This document shows positions 7,977 to 16,658 of a stretch of DNA of 35,649 nucleotides, in pieces; within the stretch, counting starts at the first letter, position 1; each line of letters starts with the position of its first letter. The notes beneath the pieces were generated by a model, which was given only the letters and a program-made list of their open reading frames with translations, made no database searches and was not told the DNA's origin. Where the stretch lies: contig JABLWX010000021.1 of assembly GCA_013178315.1 (NCBI GenBank), forward strand, positions 1 through 35,649. The letters run 5' to 3'. The DNA is from Candidatus Aminicenantota bacterium. GTDB taxonomy: Bacteria; Acidobacteriota; Aminicenantia; Aminicenantales; Saccharicenantaceae. The position numbers and the translations under genes are program-made.

Positions 7977-8651
7977 ATGATTACAACTATAATTAGCCTG
8001 TTCATCCTGCTGTTCGCCATCACCATTCACGAGGCAGCCCACGGCTGGGCCGCTTACCGGCTGGGGGACCCGACGGCCATGGCCGCCGGCCGGGTAACCT
8101 TGAACCCGATGGCCCATATTGACATCTTTGGCACCGTGATTCTTCCCCTTCTCCTGGCCGTATTCGGGGCCCCGGTTTTTGGCTGGGCCAAGCCGGTCCC
8201 GGTCAATCCCAACTTCCTGAGGAACCCGAGGAAAGACGGCTTCTGGATTTCCCTGGCCGGACCGGCCGCCAACATACTGGCAGCGGTCTCCGCTCTGCTG
8301 CTGATAGTAATCCTGAAACTGATCAGCCCGGTTACCACCACCGCCCTCTATAATTTCCTGACTTCCCGGGGTGGTTTGCCGCCCGGATTGCAGCCACTGC
8401 AGGGCCTGGTCATCATCCTGTTCTACCTGGTTCTGATCAACACCTACCTGGTAGCTTTCAACCTGATCCCCATGTATCCACTCGACGGAAGCGGGGTCCT
8501 GGAAGGTCTGCTGCCTGACCGCCTGGCTGATAGTTATTCCAGGCTGAGGCCGTATGGATTCCTGATAGTAATCATCCTGATTTCCGTGGGCTTCCTGGAC
8601 CTGATCATCAGGCCTTTACAATACTTAATTCTGGCCGTAATCTTTTTTTGA
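7977..8651 (+). CDS. Site-2 protease family (M50) membrane metalloprotease
   Basis: A 224-residue polytopic membrane protein. The zinc-site HEAAH motif lies at residues 18-22 within the first transmembrane helix (ITIHEAAHGWAAYRLGD), and the third metal ligand lies in the later MYPLDGSG motif (about residue 165). Both are hallmarks of short M50B proteins of the YwhC/Rv-type group, which lack a PDZ domain. The family cleaves substrates within the membrane; the substrate here is unknown. The ribosome site before ATG 7977 is weak. The stop lies directly against trpS. The arrangement site-2 protease, trpS, scpA, scpB suggests one transcript; a poor TATAAG -10-like box lies at 7953-7958. Confidence 0.9.
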   Translation: MITTIISLFILLFAITIHEAAHGWAAYRLGDPTAMAAGRVTLNPMAHIDIFGTVILPLLLAVFGAPVFGWAKPVPVNPNFLRNPRKDGFWISLAGPAANILAAVSALLLIVILKLISPVTTTALYNFLTSRGGLPPGLQPLQGLVIILFYLVLINTYLVAFNLIPMYPLDGSGVLEGLLPDRLADSYSRLRPYGFLIVIILISVGFLDLIIRPLQYLILAVIFF

Positions 8652-8662
8652 GTGCCGTCGCC

Positions 8663-9691
8663 ATGAGTCAACATCGCAAGAAAACGGTTTTGAGCGGGAT
8701 GAGACCCACCGGTCCCCTGCATCTCGGAAACTACGTGGGCGCCCTCCGGGGCTGGGTCAAGCTCCAGGAGACCCATCGCTGTTTCTTCACCATCGTTCCC
8801 TGGCATGCCCTGAGTTCTGAATACGAAAACCCGAAGGTCATCAGGGAATATACCTTTGAAGTGGCCCTGGACTGGCTGTCGGCCGGGCTGGCCCCTGAAA
8901 AGTCGGTCCTGTTTATCCAGTCGGAGGTCAAGGAACACGCCGAGCTACACCTGCTGTTGTCCATGATCACCCCGCTGCCCTGGCTGGAAAGGGTCCCCAC
9001 CTTCAAGGAGCAGCAGCAGGAAATCCAGGACCGGGAGCTGAACACCTACGGCTTTCTCGGTTACCCCCTGCTGCAGACCGCCGACATCATAATTTACAAG
9101 GCAGAGGTGGTGCCGGTCGGCGAAGACCAGGCCTTCCACATCGAGCTGGCCCGGGAAATAGTCCGGCGGTTCAACCGTTTCTACGGAGAGGTCTTTCCCG
9201 AGCCCCAGATGCTGCTGACCGAGGTCCCCAAGCTGGCCGGGACCGACGGGCGCAAGATGAGCAAGTCCTACGGTAATGCCATCTACCTCAAGGATTCGCC
9301 GGAAACCATCCGGAAGAAAATTTCTCCCATGGTCACCGACACCAGGAGAAAACGCCGCTCCGACCCAGGCGAACCGGACGACTGTCCGGTTTTCACCCTG
9401 CACAAGGCATTTGTTCCAGAAGAGAAGCGGGAGGAGCTGGCTGCCGCCTGCCGCAGCGCGTCCATAGGTTGCCTGGAATGCAAGAAAGTCGTCATTGAGG
9501 CCCTGATCCAGGAATTTGCCTCTTTCCGTGAAAAACGGGCCTACTACGAAAAGCACCCGAAACTGGTCTGGGAAATATTCGAAGAGGGAAACAAGAAGGC
9601 CCGGGAAGTGGCCGGAAAGACCATGGCCGAAGTCCGGGAAGTCATGGGCCTGGTTTTCCCGGGCAGCCAATCTACTCCAGGAAAGGTTTGA
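8663..9691 (+). CDS. trpS: Tryptophanyl-tRNA synthetase
   Basis: Charges tRNA-Trp with tryptophan using ATP. The 342-residue class I synthetase has the HIGH-equivalent in GPLHLGNYVGAL near the N-terminus and KMSKS in DGRKMSKSYGN at 198-202. The full Rossmann fold and helical C-terminal part are present, and the length is normal for bacterial TrpS. The frame also allows TTG 8648, overlapping the previous stop; ATG 8663 is preferred because the mature family begins just before VLSGMRPTG, but neither start has a good ribosome site. The stop TGA shares its last base with the ATG of scpA, implying coupled translation. Confidence 0.96.
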   Translation: MSQHRKKTVLSGMRPTGPLHLGNYVGALRGWVKLQETHRCFFTIVPWHALSSEYENPKVIREYTFEVALDWLSAGLAPEKSVLFIQSEVKEHAELHLLLSMITPLPWLERVPTFKEQQQEIQDRELNTYGFLGYPLLQTADIIIYKAEVVPVGEDQAFHIELAREIVRRFNRFYGEVFPEPQMLLTEVPKLAGTDGRKMSKSYGNAIYLKDSPETIRKKISPMVTDTRRKRRSDPGEPDDCPVFTLHKAFVPEEKREELAAACRSASIGCLECKKVVIEALIQEFASFREKRAYYEKHPKLVWEIFEEGNKKAREVAGKTMAEVREVMGLVFPGSQSTPGKV

Positions 9692-10491
9692 TGGAACAGG
9701 AAATCCAGGACAGCCAGGAAAGCCAGCTGACGGTCCCGGGCAGCTCTGCCTCCGGCGACGGTTACCAGGTCAGGCTGGAAATCTTTGAGGGACCGCTGGA
9801 CCTGCTGCTGTTCCTGATCCGGAAGAAAAAGATAGATATCCACGACATTCCCATCGCCGTCATTACCCGCGATTACCTGGAATACCTGGAAAGGAAAGAC
9901 CAGATCAACCTGGACCGGGAAGCCGAGTTCCTGCTGATCGCCGCCCTGCTGATTTTCATCAAGTCCCAGATGCTGCTGCCCCGGGAACAGGAAGCCATCC
10001 AGGCCGACGACCCGCGCCAGCTCCTGGTTGACCGACTGCTGGAGTACCAGAAGGTCAAGGTGGCCTGCACCATTCTCCGGGAAAAGGAAGAGGACCAGCT
10101 CCTGCGCTGGAAAAGAACCTTCCTGCCGCCGGTGGCCAAGCCGGAAGAAGCCGAGTTGCTGGAAGTGAGCCTGTTCGACCTGGCCGAGACCTTCTTCCTG
10201 CTCATGAAAAAAAGGGAAAGGGAAAACCTCCAGGTCATCAAGGGCAAGGACGTCTCGGTTGAAGAAAAAATGAAAGAAATGCTCGGTTACCTGGAAACCC
10301 ATGGCTCCATGGATTTCCTGGAATACTTCTCCGGCCAGGAGACGCTGGAAGAAGCCCTGGTTTCCTTTTTCTGCCTGCTGGAGCTGGTGAAGAACCACCT
10401 GGTGACAGCCGTGCAGGAACAACTGTTTCAGACCATCAGGGTCTGGCTTCGCAAGTCCAGGCCCCACAGCCACGGACAGAGCCATGAATGA
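9691..10491 (+). CDS. scpA: Segregation and condensation protein A
   Basis: The kleisin subunit of the bacterial SMC-ScpAB condensin. The 266-residue protein has the signature FEGPLDLLLFLIRKKKIDI near residue 35, then YLEYL, the AEFLLIAALLIFIKSQMLLP helix, and a C-terminal winged-helix region that contacts SMC heads. A run before the domain (residues 1-28, rich in Q, S and E) looks disordered. ATG 9691 overlaps the trpS stop by one base; a TTG one codon earlier is also possible. It overlaps scpB by 8 bases, the usual scpA-scpB pairing. A 354-codon antisense frame over this gene is a GC-rich shadow. Confidence 0.95.
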   Translation: MEQEIQDSQESQLTVPGSSASGDGYQVRLEIFEGPLDLLLFLIRKKKIDIHDIPIAVITRDYLEYLERKDQINLDREAEFLLIAALLIFIKSQMLLPREQEAIQADDPRQLLVDRLLEYQKVKVACTILREKEEDQLLRWKRTFLPPVAKPEEAELLEVSLFDLAETFFLLMKKRERENLQVIKGKDVSVEEKMKEMLGYLETHGSMDFLEYFSGQETLEEALVSFFCLLELVKNHLVTAVQEQLFQTIRVWLRKSRPHSHGQSHE

Positions 10492-11032
10492 CCAACTGAA
10501 AGCCATACTGGAAGTTCTGATTTTTATTTCCCAGGAACCCTTGACCCGGGAAAGAATGAAGGAAGTCCTGGGCGAGGTGCCCGACGAAGAGCTGGAAGCT
10601 GCCCTCAACTCGCTGCTGTCAGACTACGCCAGCGGCGGGCGGGGAATCCAGGTGGTCCAGTCGGGCGGCGGCTACCTCTTCACCACCAAGCCCGAGCACG
10701 ACCAGTGGGTCAGGCGGTTGCTGCAGATCGAAAAGAAGACCAAGCTGTCCTCGGCCGCCCTGGAAACCCTGAGCATCATCGCCTATCACCAGCCGATAAC
10801 CCAGGCCGAGATTTCGGCCATCCGCGGCGTCGATTCCACCTATTGCCTGAAGAGCCTGCTGCAGAAGAAGCTGATCAAGATAGTCGGGAGGAAAAAGGCA
10901 CCCGGCAACCCGCTGGTCTACCGCACCAGCGAAAGGTTCCTGCAGTACTTCGGGCTCAACAGCCTGGATGATTTGCCGAAAGAAGAAGAAATTGCTAAAA
11001 TCCTGGAGGAAGAGAAGCAGGCTATTTCCTGA
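10484..11032 (+). CDS. scpB: Segregation and condensation protein B
   Basis: Dimeric partner of ScpA in the SMC complex. The 182-residue protein has two winged-helix domains: residues 1-80 (LKAILEVLIFISQEPLTRERM) and about 85-165, with the characteristic ALETLSIIAYHQPITQAEIS and IRGVDS segment. It ends in an acidic and basic tail (EEEIAKILEEEKQA). The length is usual. It starts 8 bases inside scpA. After the stop there is a 268-bp gap with a short hairpin, and transcription of ispH appears to restart from its own promoter. Confidence 0.95.
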   Translation: MNDQLKAILEVLIFISQEPLTRERMKEVLGEVPDEELEAALNSLLSDYASGGRGIQVVQSGGGYLFTTKPEHDQWVRRLLQIEKKTKLSSAALETLSIIAYHQPITQAEISAIRGVDSTYCLKSLLQKKLIKIVGRKKAPGNPLVYRTSERFLQYFGLNSLDDLPKEEEIAKILEEEKQAIS

Positions 11033-11058
11033 AACCCTGGCCAGCGGGTGGACTGAAA

Positions 11059-11075
11059 CCGGCCAGGTTGGCCGG
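11059..11075 (+). repeat. GC-rich hairpin after scpB
   Basis: A perfect 7-bp stem CCGGCCA/TGGCCGG has a 3-base GGT loop and starts 26 bases after the scpB stop. There is no T-tract, so it is not a standard intrinsic terminator; it could stabilise the 3' end or cause pausing. A second 7-bp stem (TTCCCCG 11144-11150 with CGGGGAA 11162-11168) lies further on. Confidence 0.45.
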
Positions 11076-11227
11076 AAGCATCAGGACCGAACCAACCAGG
11101 GACACGGACGGAATATCATAGCAAACCGGCGGTCAAAATCCTGTTCCCCGCAAATTAGTTCCGGGGAAAGTTGACAGCCGGGGCAAACCGGAAGAAGGTC
11201 ACCCGGATTGGCTCTAAGTAAAGATTT

Positions 11228-11276
11228 TTCCTATACTTAGGGTTGACAAAGGGTTTTGACTTCTATAGTATAGGAA
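11228..11276 (+). promoter_or_regulatory. ispH promoter overlapped by a 10-bp inverted repeat
   Basis: TTGACA at 11243-11248 is followed by TAGTAT at 11266-11271 (17-bp spacing) or TATAGT at 11264-11269. A perfect inverted repeat, TTCCTATACT (11228-11237) and AGTATAGGAA (11267-11276), has one arm just upstream of the -35 and the other over the -10. It is either a repressor operator or a large stem, located 25 bp before the ispH start. Confidence 0.6.
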
Positions 11277-11300
11277 GCTATTCTTCAATCAATATATTCT

Positions 11301-12176
11301 ATGGAAATCATCGTAGCCAGAAACAGCGGATTTTGTTACGGAGTCAGACGGGCCCTGCAGCTCGCCCGGAAGACCGGTCAGAAGTCCGGGCAGCGGATTT
11401 TCAGCTGGGGCGAAATCATCCATAACCCAGAGGTCATCAGCAGCCTGAGGAAAGACGGCATCCTGGTGGCCGATTCCCTGAGCCAGCTAAAACCCGGTGA
11501 CACGGTAATAATCCGCAGCCACGGGATTTCCCCAGCCGTCTACCGGGCCCTTAGAAAGAAAAAGGTAAGACTGGTGGACGCCACCTGCCCCATAGTCAAA
11601 AAAATCCAGCAGACCGTGGACCGGCTCAGCCGCCGGAGCGGAGAAATCATAATCGTCGGCAACAAGAACCACCCCGAAATCCAGGGCCTCCTGGGCTACA
11701 GCCGCGGCAAAGCCCGGGTGGTGGAAAACGAAGAGCAGGCCCGGGCCCTGCCCTTCAGGAAAAAGAGAGCTGTCCTGGCCCAGTCCACCCAGGACGGACA
11801 GCTTTTCAGCCAGGTGGTGGGGGTGCTGGCCGAGAAAACCGCCGAGCTCCAGGTTTTCAACACCATCTGCCAGTCAACCCGCATCCGCCAGGTGGCCACG
11901 GCCGAGCTGGCCCGCCAGGTGGAGACCCTGCTGATTATAGGCGGCAGGAATAGCTCCAACACAAACAAGCTTTACCAGATTTCACGCCGGCTGCTGCCCA
12001 GAACCTATTTCATCGAATCACCGGAAGAAATCACCCCCGAGATGCTGCGGGGAGTGAACAAAATAGGGCTTTCGGGAGGGGCTTCCACCCCGCCCGAAGT
12101 GATCAACAAAACTGTTGCGGCTATCCGCCATAGCTTCCAACAGAATTCACATCAGGAGAAGGTGACCCATGATTGA
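11301..12176 (+). CDS. ispH: 4-hydroxy-3-methylbut-2-enyl diphosphate reductase
   Basis: The last enzyme of the methylerythritol phosphate isoprenoid pathway, reducing HMBPP to IPP and DMAPP with a [4Fe-4S] cluster. The 291-residue protein keeps the three cluster cysteines: C12 in NSGFCYGV, the DATCPIV cysteine near 95, and the NTICQST cysteine near 193. Substrate-site residues are also kept: IIHNPEV, RSHG, NHPE, AQST, the RNSSNT segment and GGASTPP. ATG 11301 matches the family N-terminus. It overlaps rpsA by 8 bases, so isoprenoid synthesis and ribosomal protein S1 are translationally linked, an ispH-rpsA association known in several bacteria as fusions or neighbours. Confidence 0.96.
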   Translation: MEIIVARNSGFCYGVRRALQLARKTGQKSGQRIFSWGEIIHNPEVISSLRKDGILVADSLSQLKPGDTVIIRSHGISPAVYRALRKKKVRLVDATCPIVKKIQQTVDRLSRRSGEIIIVGNKNHPEIQGLLGYSRGKARVVENEEQARALPFRKKRAVLAQSTQDGQLFSQVVGVLAEKTAELQVFNTICQSTRIRQVATAELARQVETLLIIGGRNSSNTNKLYQISRRLLPRTYFIESPEEITPEMLRGVNKIGLSGGASTPPEVINKTVAAIRHSFQQNSHQEKVTHD

Positions 12177-13911
12177 CACCAAGAAGAATCCCAAGAGCGA
12201 CGATCAGCTGACGCCGGAAGACTACGAACGTCTTCTAGACCAGTACCATCTTTCCGACCAGGAACTGAGCGCCGGCACCATCGTCCGGGGCCGGGTGGTG
12301 AAGAAGACCCCCAGCCACCTGCTGCTCGACATCGGCCACAAGACCGAGGGGGCCATTCCCCTGGAAGATTTCAGGAATCCCCAGGAATTCGAAGAAATCA
12401 AGGTCGGAACCGAAATAGAGGCCATCCTGGAACGGTCCAGGCCGCAGGACGGGTATTTCGTACTGTCCAAGAAAAAAGCCGACGCCATGCGGGCCCTGGA
12501 ACACCTGGAAAAAGCCTATCATTCCAACAACTGGGTCACCGGAACGATCAAGGCCAGGACCAAGAACGGCTATACCGTGGACGTGGGCCTGGATGCTTTC
12601 CTGCCCGAGTCCCACGCTGACCTTCGCCCGCTCAAGGACCCTGATTCCCTGCTGGGCCAGACCCTGAAATTCAAGGTCATGAAGTTCAACCGCAAGGAAG
12701 AAGACGTGGTCCTGTCCCGGAAACTCCTGCTCCAGGACGAGCGGGAAAAGAGAAAGCGCCGGGTCTTCGGGCGCCTGGTCAAGGGCGGCACGGTCAAGGG
12801 CACGGTCAAGTCGCTGACCAGCTTCGGCGCCTTCATCGACCTGGGCGGGGTCGAGGGCCTGCTCCACATCTCCGACCTGAGCTGGGGCAAGGTTAACCAC
12901 CCCTCGGAATTGCTCCAGGTAGGCCAGGAAGTGGAGGTGGTGGTCCTGGACTTCAACGAGAACGAGGAAAAGATTTCCCTTGGCTATAAACAGCTAACTC
13001 CCGACCCCTGGTTGAGCGTTGAGCAGAAGTACCAGCCGGGAACCAGGATTACCGGCAAGGTGGTCAGCCTGACCGACTTCGGGGCCTTCGTCGAGCTGGA
13101 AAAGGGTGTCGAAGGGCTGGTTCATGTCTCCGACCTGACCTGGTCCAAGAAGATGGTCCACCCCAAGAAGGTCCTCCAGGTCGGCCAGGAAGTGACCGTC
13201 CAGGTTCTTGAAGTCAACCCAGAGAACAGAAGGATTTCGCTCGGGCTCAAGCAGGTCACCCCGCATCCGCTGGAGCTCTTCGCCCAGAAGCATAATCCCG
13301 GCTCCAGGCTCAAGGGCAAGATAACCAGCCTGACCGATTTCGGGGCTTTCGTCCAGGTGGACAAGGACATCGAAGGCCTGGTGCACATTTCCGATATCAG
13401 CTGGGAGAAAGTCAGGCATCCCTCGGACAAGCTCAAGGTGGGAGAGGAGATCGAGGTGGTGCTGCTGAACGTCGACCTGGAGAAGCAGAAAGTCTCCCTG
13501 GGCATCAAGCAGCTCGAAGGCGATATCTGGGAAGATTTCTTCCAGCGCCAGAAGGTGGGCGATGTCCTCAAGGTTAAAATCGTCCGGATCGCCGAGTTCG
13601 GAGTCTTCGTGGAAATCATGCCCGGAATCGAAGGCGTGGTCTTCAACTCCGAGCTGGATGACAACCGGGTGGAGAACCCGGCCGAAGTTTTCAAGATCGG
13701 CGAAGAGAAGATGGCCAAGATCATCAAGCTCAACCCGGCCGCCAGGAAAATCTCGCTGAGCTTCCGGCAGGCCCAGGTGGACCAGCAGAAAAAGGAATTC
13801 CAGAAATACCTGGAGGGTCAGAGCGACCGCCTGACCCTGGGCGATCTCTTAAGAGAACAACTTAAGAACCTGCCCGGCAGGACCAACGGCAAAAAGGAGG
13901 GTGAATCATGA
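12169..13911 (+). CDS. rpsA: 30S ribosomal protein S1
   Basis: Binds mRNA and helps unfold and load it on the 30S subunit. The 580-residue protein has an N-terminal extension (about 1-33) and six S1 OB-fold repeats, roughly 35-103, 118-187, 205-275, 290-362, 376-447 and 462-532. The last four carry clear motif strings such as SLTDFGAFVELEKGVEGLVH and ISLGLKQ. Six repeats is the proteobacterial and acidobacterial-type form. The start overlaps ispH and the stop overlaps the HU-like gene by 4 bases. No separate promoter was seen. The charged tail after 535 lacks homology features I recognise. Confidence 0.96.
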   Translation: MIDTKKNPKSDDQLTPEDYERLLDQYHLSDQELSAGTIVRGRVVKKTPSHLLLDIGHKTEGAIPLEDFRNPQEFEEIKVGTEIEAILERSRPQDGYFVLSKKKADAMRALEHLEKAYHSNNWVTGTIKARTKNGYTVDVGLDAFLPESHADLRPLKDPDSLLGQTLKFKVMKFNRKEEDVVLSRKLLLQDEREKRKRRVFGRLVKGGTVKGTVKSLTSFGAFIDLGGVEGLLHISDLSWGKVNHPSELLQVGQEVEVVVLDFNENEEKISLGYKQLTPDPWLSVEQKYQPGTRITGKVVSLTDFGAFVELEKGVEGLVHVSDLTWSKKMVHPKKVLQVGQEVTVQVLEVNPENRRISLGLKQVTPHPLELFAQKHNPGSRLKGKITSLTDFGAFVQVDKDIEGLVHISDISWEKVRHPSDKLKVGEEIEVVLLNVDLEKQKVSLGIKQLEGDIWEDFFQRQKVGDVLKVKIVRIAEFGVFVEIMPGIEGVVFNSELDDNRVENPAEVFKIGEEKMAKIIKLNPAARKISLSFRQAQVDQQKKEFQKYLEGQSDRLTLGDLLREQLKNLPGRTNGKKEGES

Positions 13912-14189
13912 TCAAGGCTGACCTGGTAAACATCGTCTCGCGGGAGCTTAACATCTCCAAGCAGGAAGCCGAAGTCGGAGTTAACCTGTTCTTCGAAGCC
14001 ATCAAGGAAGCCATACTCAAGGGAGAGGAGATCGAGTTCCGCGGTTTCGGCAGCTTTCGCTTCCGCCAGCGGGCCCCCCGGGCCGGTCGCAACCCGCGGA
14101 CCGGCGAACTGGTCAAGGTTCCGCCCAAGAAAGTGCTGTACTTCAAGCCATCCAAACTGCTGAAGGAGATGCTCAATCAGAATAAATGA
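13908..14189 (+). CDS. HU/IHF family nucleoid DNA-binding protein
   Basis: A 93-residue basic DNA-bending protein that dimerises and inserts beta-arms into the minor groove. The beta-arm motif GRNPRTGE with the following VPPKKVLYFKPSKLL is typical, and FRGFGSFRFRQR matches the saddle strand. The order rpsA then ihf-like is known from many Gram-negative genomes (rpsA-ihfB), but HU and IHF cannot be separated from sequence alone here. ATG overlaps the rpsA stop as ATGA; the ribosome site AAAGGAGGGTG precedes it inside rpsA. Confidence 0.94.
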   Translation: MIKADLVNIVSRELNISKQEAEVGVNLFFEAIKEAILKGEEIEFRGFGSFRFRQRAPRAGRNPRTGELVKVPPKKVLYFKPSKLLKEMLNQNK

Positions 14190-14689
14190 GATACTGCACC
14201 GCTCCCTGGAGATTGGACTACGTTAAAAAGGCCCTGAAGATGAAAGGCTGCGTTTTTTGCCAGGCCCTGAAGAAAAAGGATGACTGCCAATCTCTGATTC
14301 TCTACCGGGGCCGATTCAATTTTATCATCATCAACCGATTCCCCTACACCACCGGCCACCTGATGGTGGCCCCCTACCGGCACCTGGCCAGCTTCGAAAC
14401 CGCCCCACGGGAAATCGTGGCCGAGGCCATGGAACTGGTTCAGCTGGCCCTGAGAATCCTGAAGAAGAGTTACCGGCCTCATGGTTTTAACGTCGGCCTC
14501 AACCTGGGACAGCCGGCCGGGGCCGGGGTGACCGGTCATTTTCATATCCACGTCGTCCCCCGCTGGCCGGGTGATTCCAATTTCATGCCGATCATCGGCC
14601 AGACCAGGGTTTTCTGCGAGGATCTCACCTCCACCTACAACCGCCTGAGACCTCACTTCGAGCGGGAAGAAAAGAAACAGGAGAAATAA
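14186..14689 (+). CDS. HIT family nucleotide hydrolase/phosphorylase
   Basis: A 167-residue histidine-triad protein of the Ap4A-phosphorylase-like/HIT group, which hydrolyses or phosphorolyses dinucleoside polyphosphates or adenylated nucleosides. The catalytic triad is in GHFHIHVVPRW (about residues 113-123). Upstream, CVFCQALKK gives two cysteines of the zinc-binding site found in this subfamily, and INRFPYTTGHLMVAPYRH is the conserved substrate-side strand. ATG overlaps the HU stop by 4 bases (ATGA). The exact substrate is unknown. Confidence 0.92.
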   Translation: MRYCTAPWRLDYVKKALKMKGCVFCQALKKKDDCQSLILYRGRFNFIIINRFPYTTGHLMVAPYRHLASFETAPREIVAEAMELVQLALRILKKSYRPHGFNVGLNLGQPAGAGVTGHFHIHVVPRWPGDSNFMPIIGQTRVFCEDLTSTYNRLRPHFEREEKKQEK

Positions 14690-14692
14690 GCC

Positions 14693-16615
14693 ATGCTAAA
14701 GACAATGCGGAAGAACGTTAAATCACTGGCTCCAGTGCTCTGGATAGTCATCGCCACCTTTGTGATTGCCATCTTTGCCGTCTGGGGCGGCGCCGGCCGT
14801 CTGGGCGAATCGCGGCGGGAAAACACCATCGTTCAGATCGGCAAGGCCGACATCTCGGTCGAAGATTACTTCAACGTGCTGCGGCAGCGGGTGGAGGCCA
14901 TGAAAAAGGAATACCCCGACCTCAACCCGGCCCTGCTGCGGCAGCTCAACCTTCCCCAGCAGATCCTGGAACAGATGGTCCAGCAACAGCTCCTGCTCCA
15001 CCTGGCCAGGAAAAAAGGCCTGAAGGCCACCGACAGCGAACTCCAGGAAAAGATCATGAGCTTCCCGGTTTTCCAGAGGGACGGAAAATTCGTGGGCTTT
15101 GAGGAATACAAGAGAATCCTGGACTGGAATCACATCCCCATCCAGAAATTCGAGGACAGCCTCCGTGATGACATCCTGATCAACAAGATATACCAGTTGC
15201 TGACGGCCGGGGTGGCCGTGACCGAGGACGAGGTCTGGGAAAACTACCGGAACCAGAACGAAACGGTCAAGCTCGAATACCTGGTAGCTTCGACCGACAA
15301 GATAGAGCTATCGGCCTCTCCAACAGAAGACGAAATCAATAATTTCTTCGAAAAGAACAAGGACAGGTACCGCGTGGCCGAACGCCGCGAGGGACAGATG
15401 GTTTTCCTCAAGACTGACGACCTGAAAAAGGAAATCAGCGTCTCCGACTCGGAAATCGAAAAATACTACAAGGACAATATCAGCCAGTTCAAGGAACCGG
15501 CCAAAATCAAGGTCAGCCGGATTTACCTGACCTACACCGAGGCCGACAAGCAGCAGGTTCTGGACCTGGGAAAGAACATTCATTCCCGGTTGACCTCGGG
15601 AGAGGATTTTGCCCGGCTGGCCACCCAGTACTCGAAGGACGACAAGGCTGCGGCCGGCGGGGACTGGGGTTATTATGACTGGCAGAGCTTCACCCCCGAA
15701 GAAATCAAGGCCATCAACCAGCTGGAAGCCGGCCAGGTGACCGAACCCCTGGACCTGGGTTACGCTGTTTCCATTCTGAAGGCCACGGAAAAGATGCCAG
15801 AAGTAACCAGGTCGCTGGCCGAGGTCAAGGCCATGATCCAGAACAGCCTTATAGAACAGAAAGCCCGGAACCAGGCTTCGGACCGGATGGAAAAGCTGGC
15901 CAGGGTGGCCCGGAAAACCAGGAACCTGGAGCAGGCCGCCCGGAGAGAAGGATTGACCACCCAGCCCACCGGCCTGCTTAAAAAGGGCGACCCGATTGCC
16001 CAGGTTGATTCCTCCGGATTCTTGAGCCAGGCCCTTTTCGAGCTCAAGGAAAAAGAAATATCTTCGCCGGTCTTCACCTATGAAGGCGTGGCCCTGGTTC
16101 AGCTCACCGGGATCAACCCGGAGCACCCGGCCTCCCTGGACGAGGTCAAGGACCAGGTGAAGTCTGACCTAATCGGTGAACTGAAGAAGGAAAAGCTCAA
16201 GGAAAAACTGGCTTCCCTGAAATACGCCCAGGCCGTCAACTGGGAAGATTTCGCCAAGAGTAACGGCCTGGAATACAAGCGGGCTGAAACTCACAAGCGC
16301 GGGCAGTATCTCAGCCTGATTGACGATACCACCGAGCTGGACAGGCTGGCTTTCAGCCTGCCTCTCAATCAGCCAAGCGAACCCTTTGAGACCAGCGGCG
16401 GCTATGCCGTGTTAAGGGTGCTGGAGAGGAAGGAAGTCACCCGGGAAGACTTCGCCAAGGTCAAAGACCAGGAAATGGCTACCCTGCTCAACCAGAACCG
16501 GGAGATGTTCCTTTACAGCTACCTGCAGAAGGTCCGGCAGGACATGAAAATCAAGGTCAACTACAACCTGTTCAACCGGGTCACGGATGACGTGCTGGGA
16601 AGGCTGGGCGAATAA
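14693..16615 (+). CDS. PpiD/SurA-like peptidyl-prolyl isomerase, membrane-anchored
   Basis: A 640-residue periplasmic folding factor. A single hydrophobic anchor at about 12-31 (LAPVLWIVIATFVIAIFAVW) follows a basic N-terminus, as in PpiD. A SurA_N-type chaperone domain spans about 40-200 (VGKADISVEDYFNVLRQRV-like start). A parvulin-type PPIC domain lies at about 265-370 with the KVSRIYL, GEDFARLATQYSKD and GGDWGYYDWQSF elements. A second, more degenerate chaperone region follows to about 620. The length matches PpiD of around 620-640 residues. The gene starts 3 bases after the HIT gene stop and ends the ispH operon. Confidence 0.9.
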   Translation: MLKTMRKNVKSLAPVLWIVIATFVIAIFAVWGGAGRLGESRRENTIVQIGKADISVEDYFNVLRQRVEAMKKEYPDLNPALLRQLNLPQQILEQMVQQQLLLHLARKKGLKATDSELQEKIMSFPVFQRDGKFVGFEEYKRILDWNHIPIQKFEDSLRDDILINKIYQLLTAGVAVTEDEVWENYRNQNETVKLEYLVASTDKIELSASPTEDEINNFFEKNKDRYRVAERREGQMVFLKTDDLKKEISVSDSEIEKYYKDNISQFKEPAKIKVSRIYLTYTEADKQQVLDLGKNIHSRLTSGEDFARLATQYSKDDKAAAGGDWGYYDWQSFTPEEIKAINQLEAGQVTEPLDLGYAVSILKATEKMPEVTRSLAEVKAMIQNSLIEQKARNQASDRMEKLARVARKTRNLEQAARREGLTTQPTGLLKKGDPIAQVDSSGFLSQALFELKEKEISSPVFTYEGVALVQLTGINPEHPASLDEVKDQVKSDLIGELKKEKLKEKLASLKYAQAVNWEDFAKSNGLEYKRAETHKRGQYLSLIDDTTELDRLAFSLPLNQPSEPFETSGGYAVLRVLERKEVTREDFAKVKDQEMATLLNQNREMFLYSYLQKVRQDMKIKVNYNLFNRVTDDVLGRLGE

Positions 16616-16658
16616 CCCTCTTTTTAATAAATAAAAATTAAATTATTAAGGAGGGCAA

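Noticed and set aside
9544..10608. 354-codon open frame on the minus strand
   Set aside because: It lies wholly antisense to trpS, scpA and scpB, which have clear motifs. Its composition (many F, Q, H and G) is the mirror of GC-rich coding DNA.
15308..16126. 272-codon open frame on the minus strand
   Set aside because: Antisense to the PpiD-like gene, without recognisable domains; a shadow of third-position GC.
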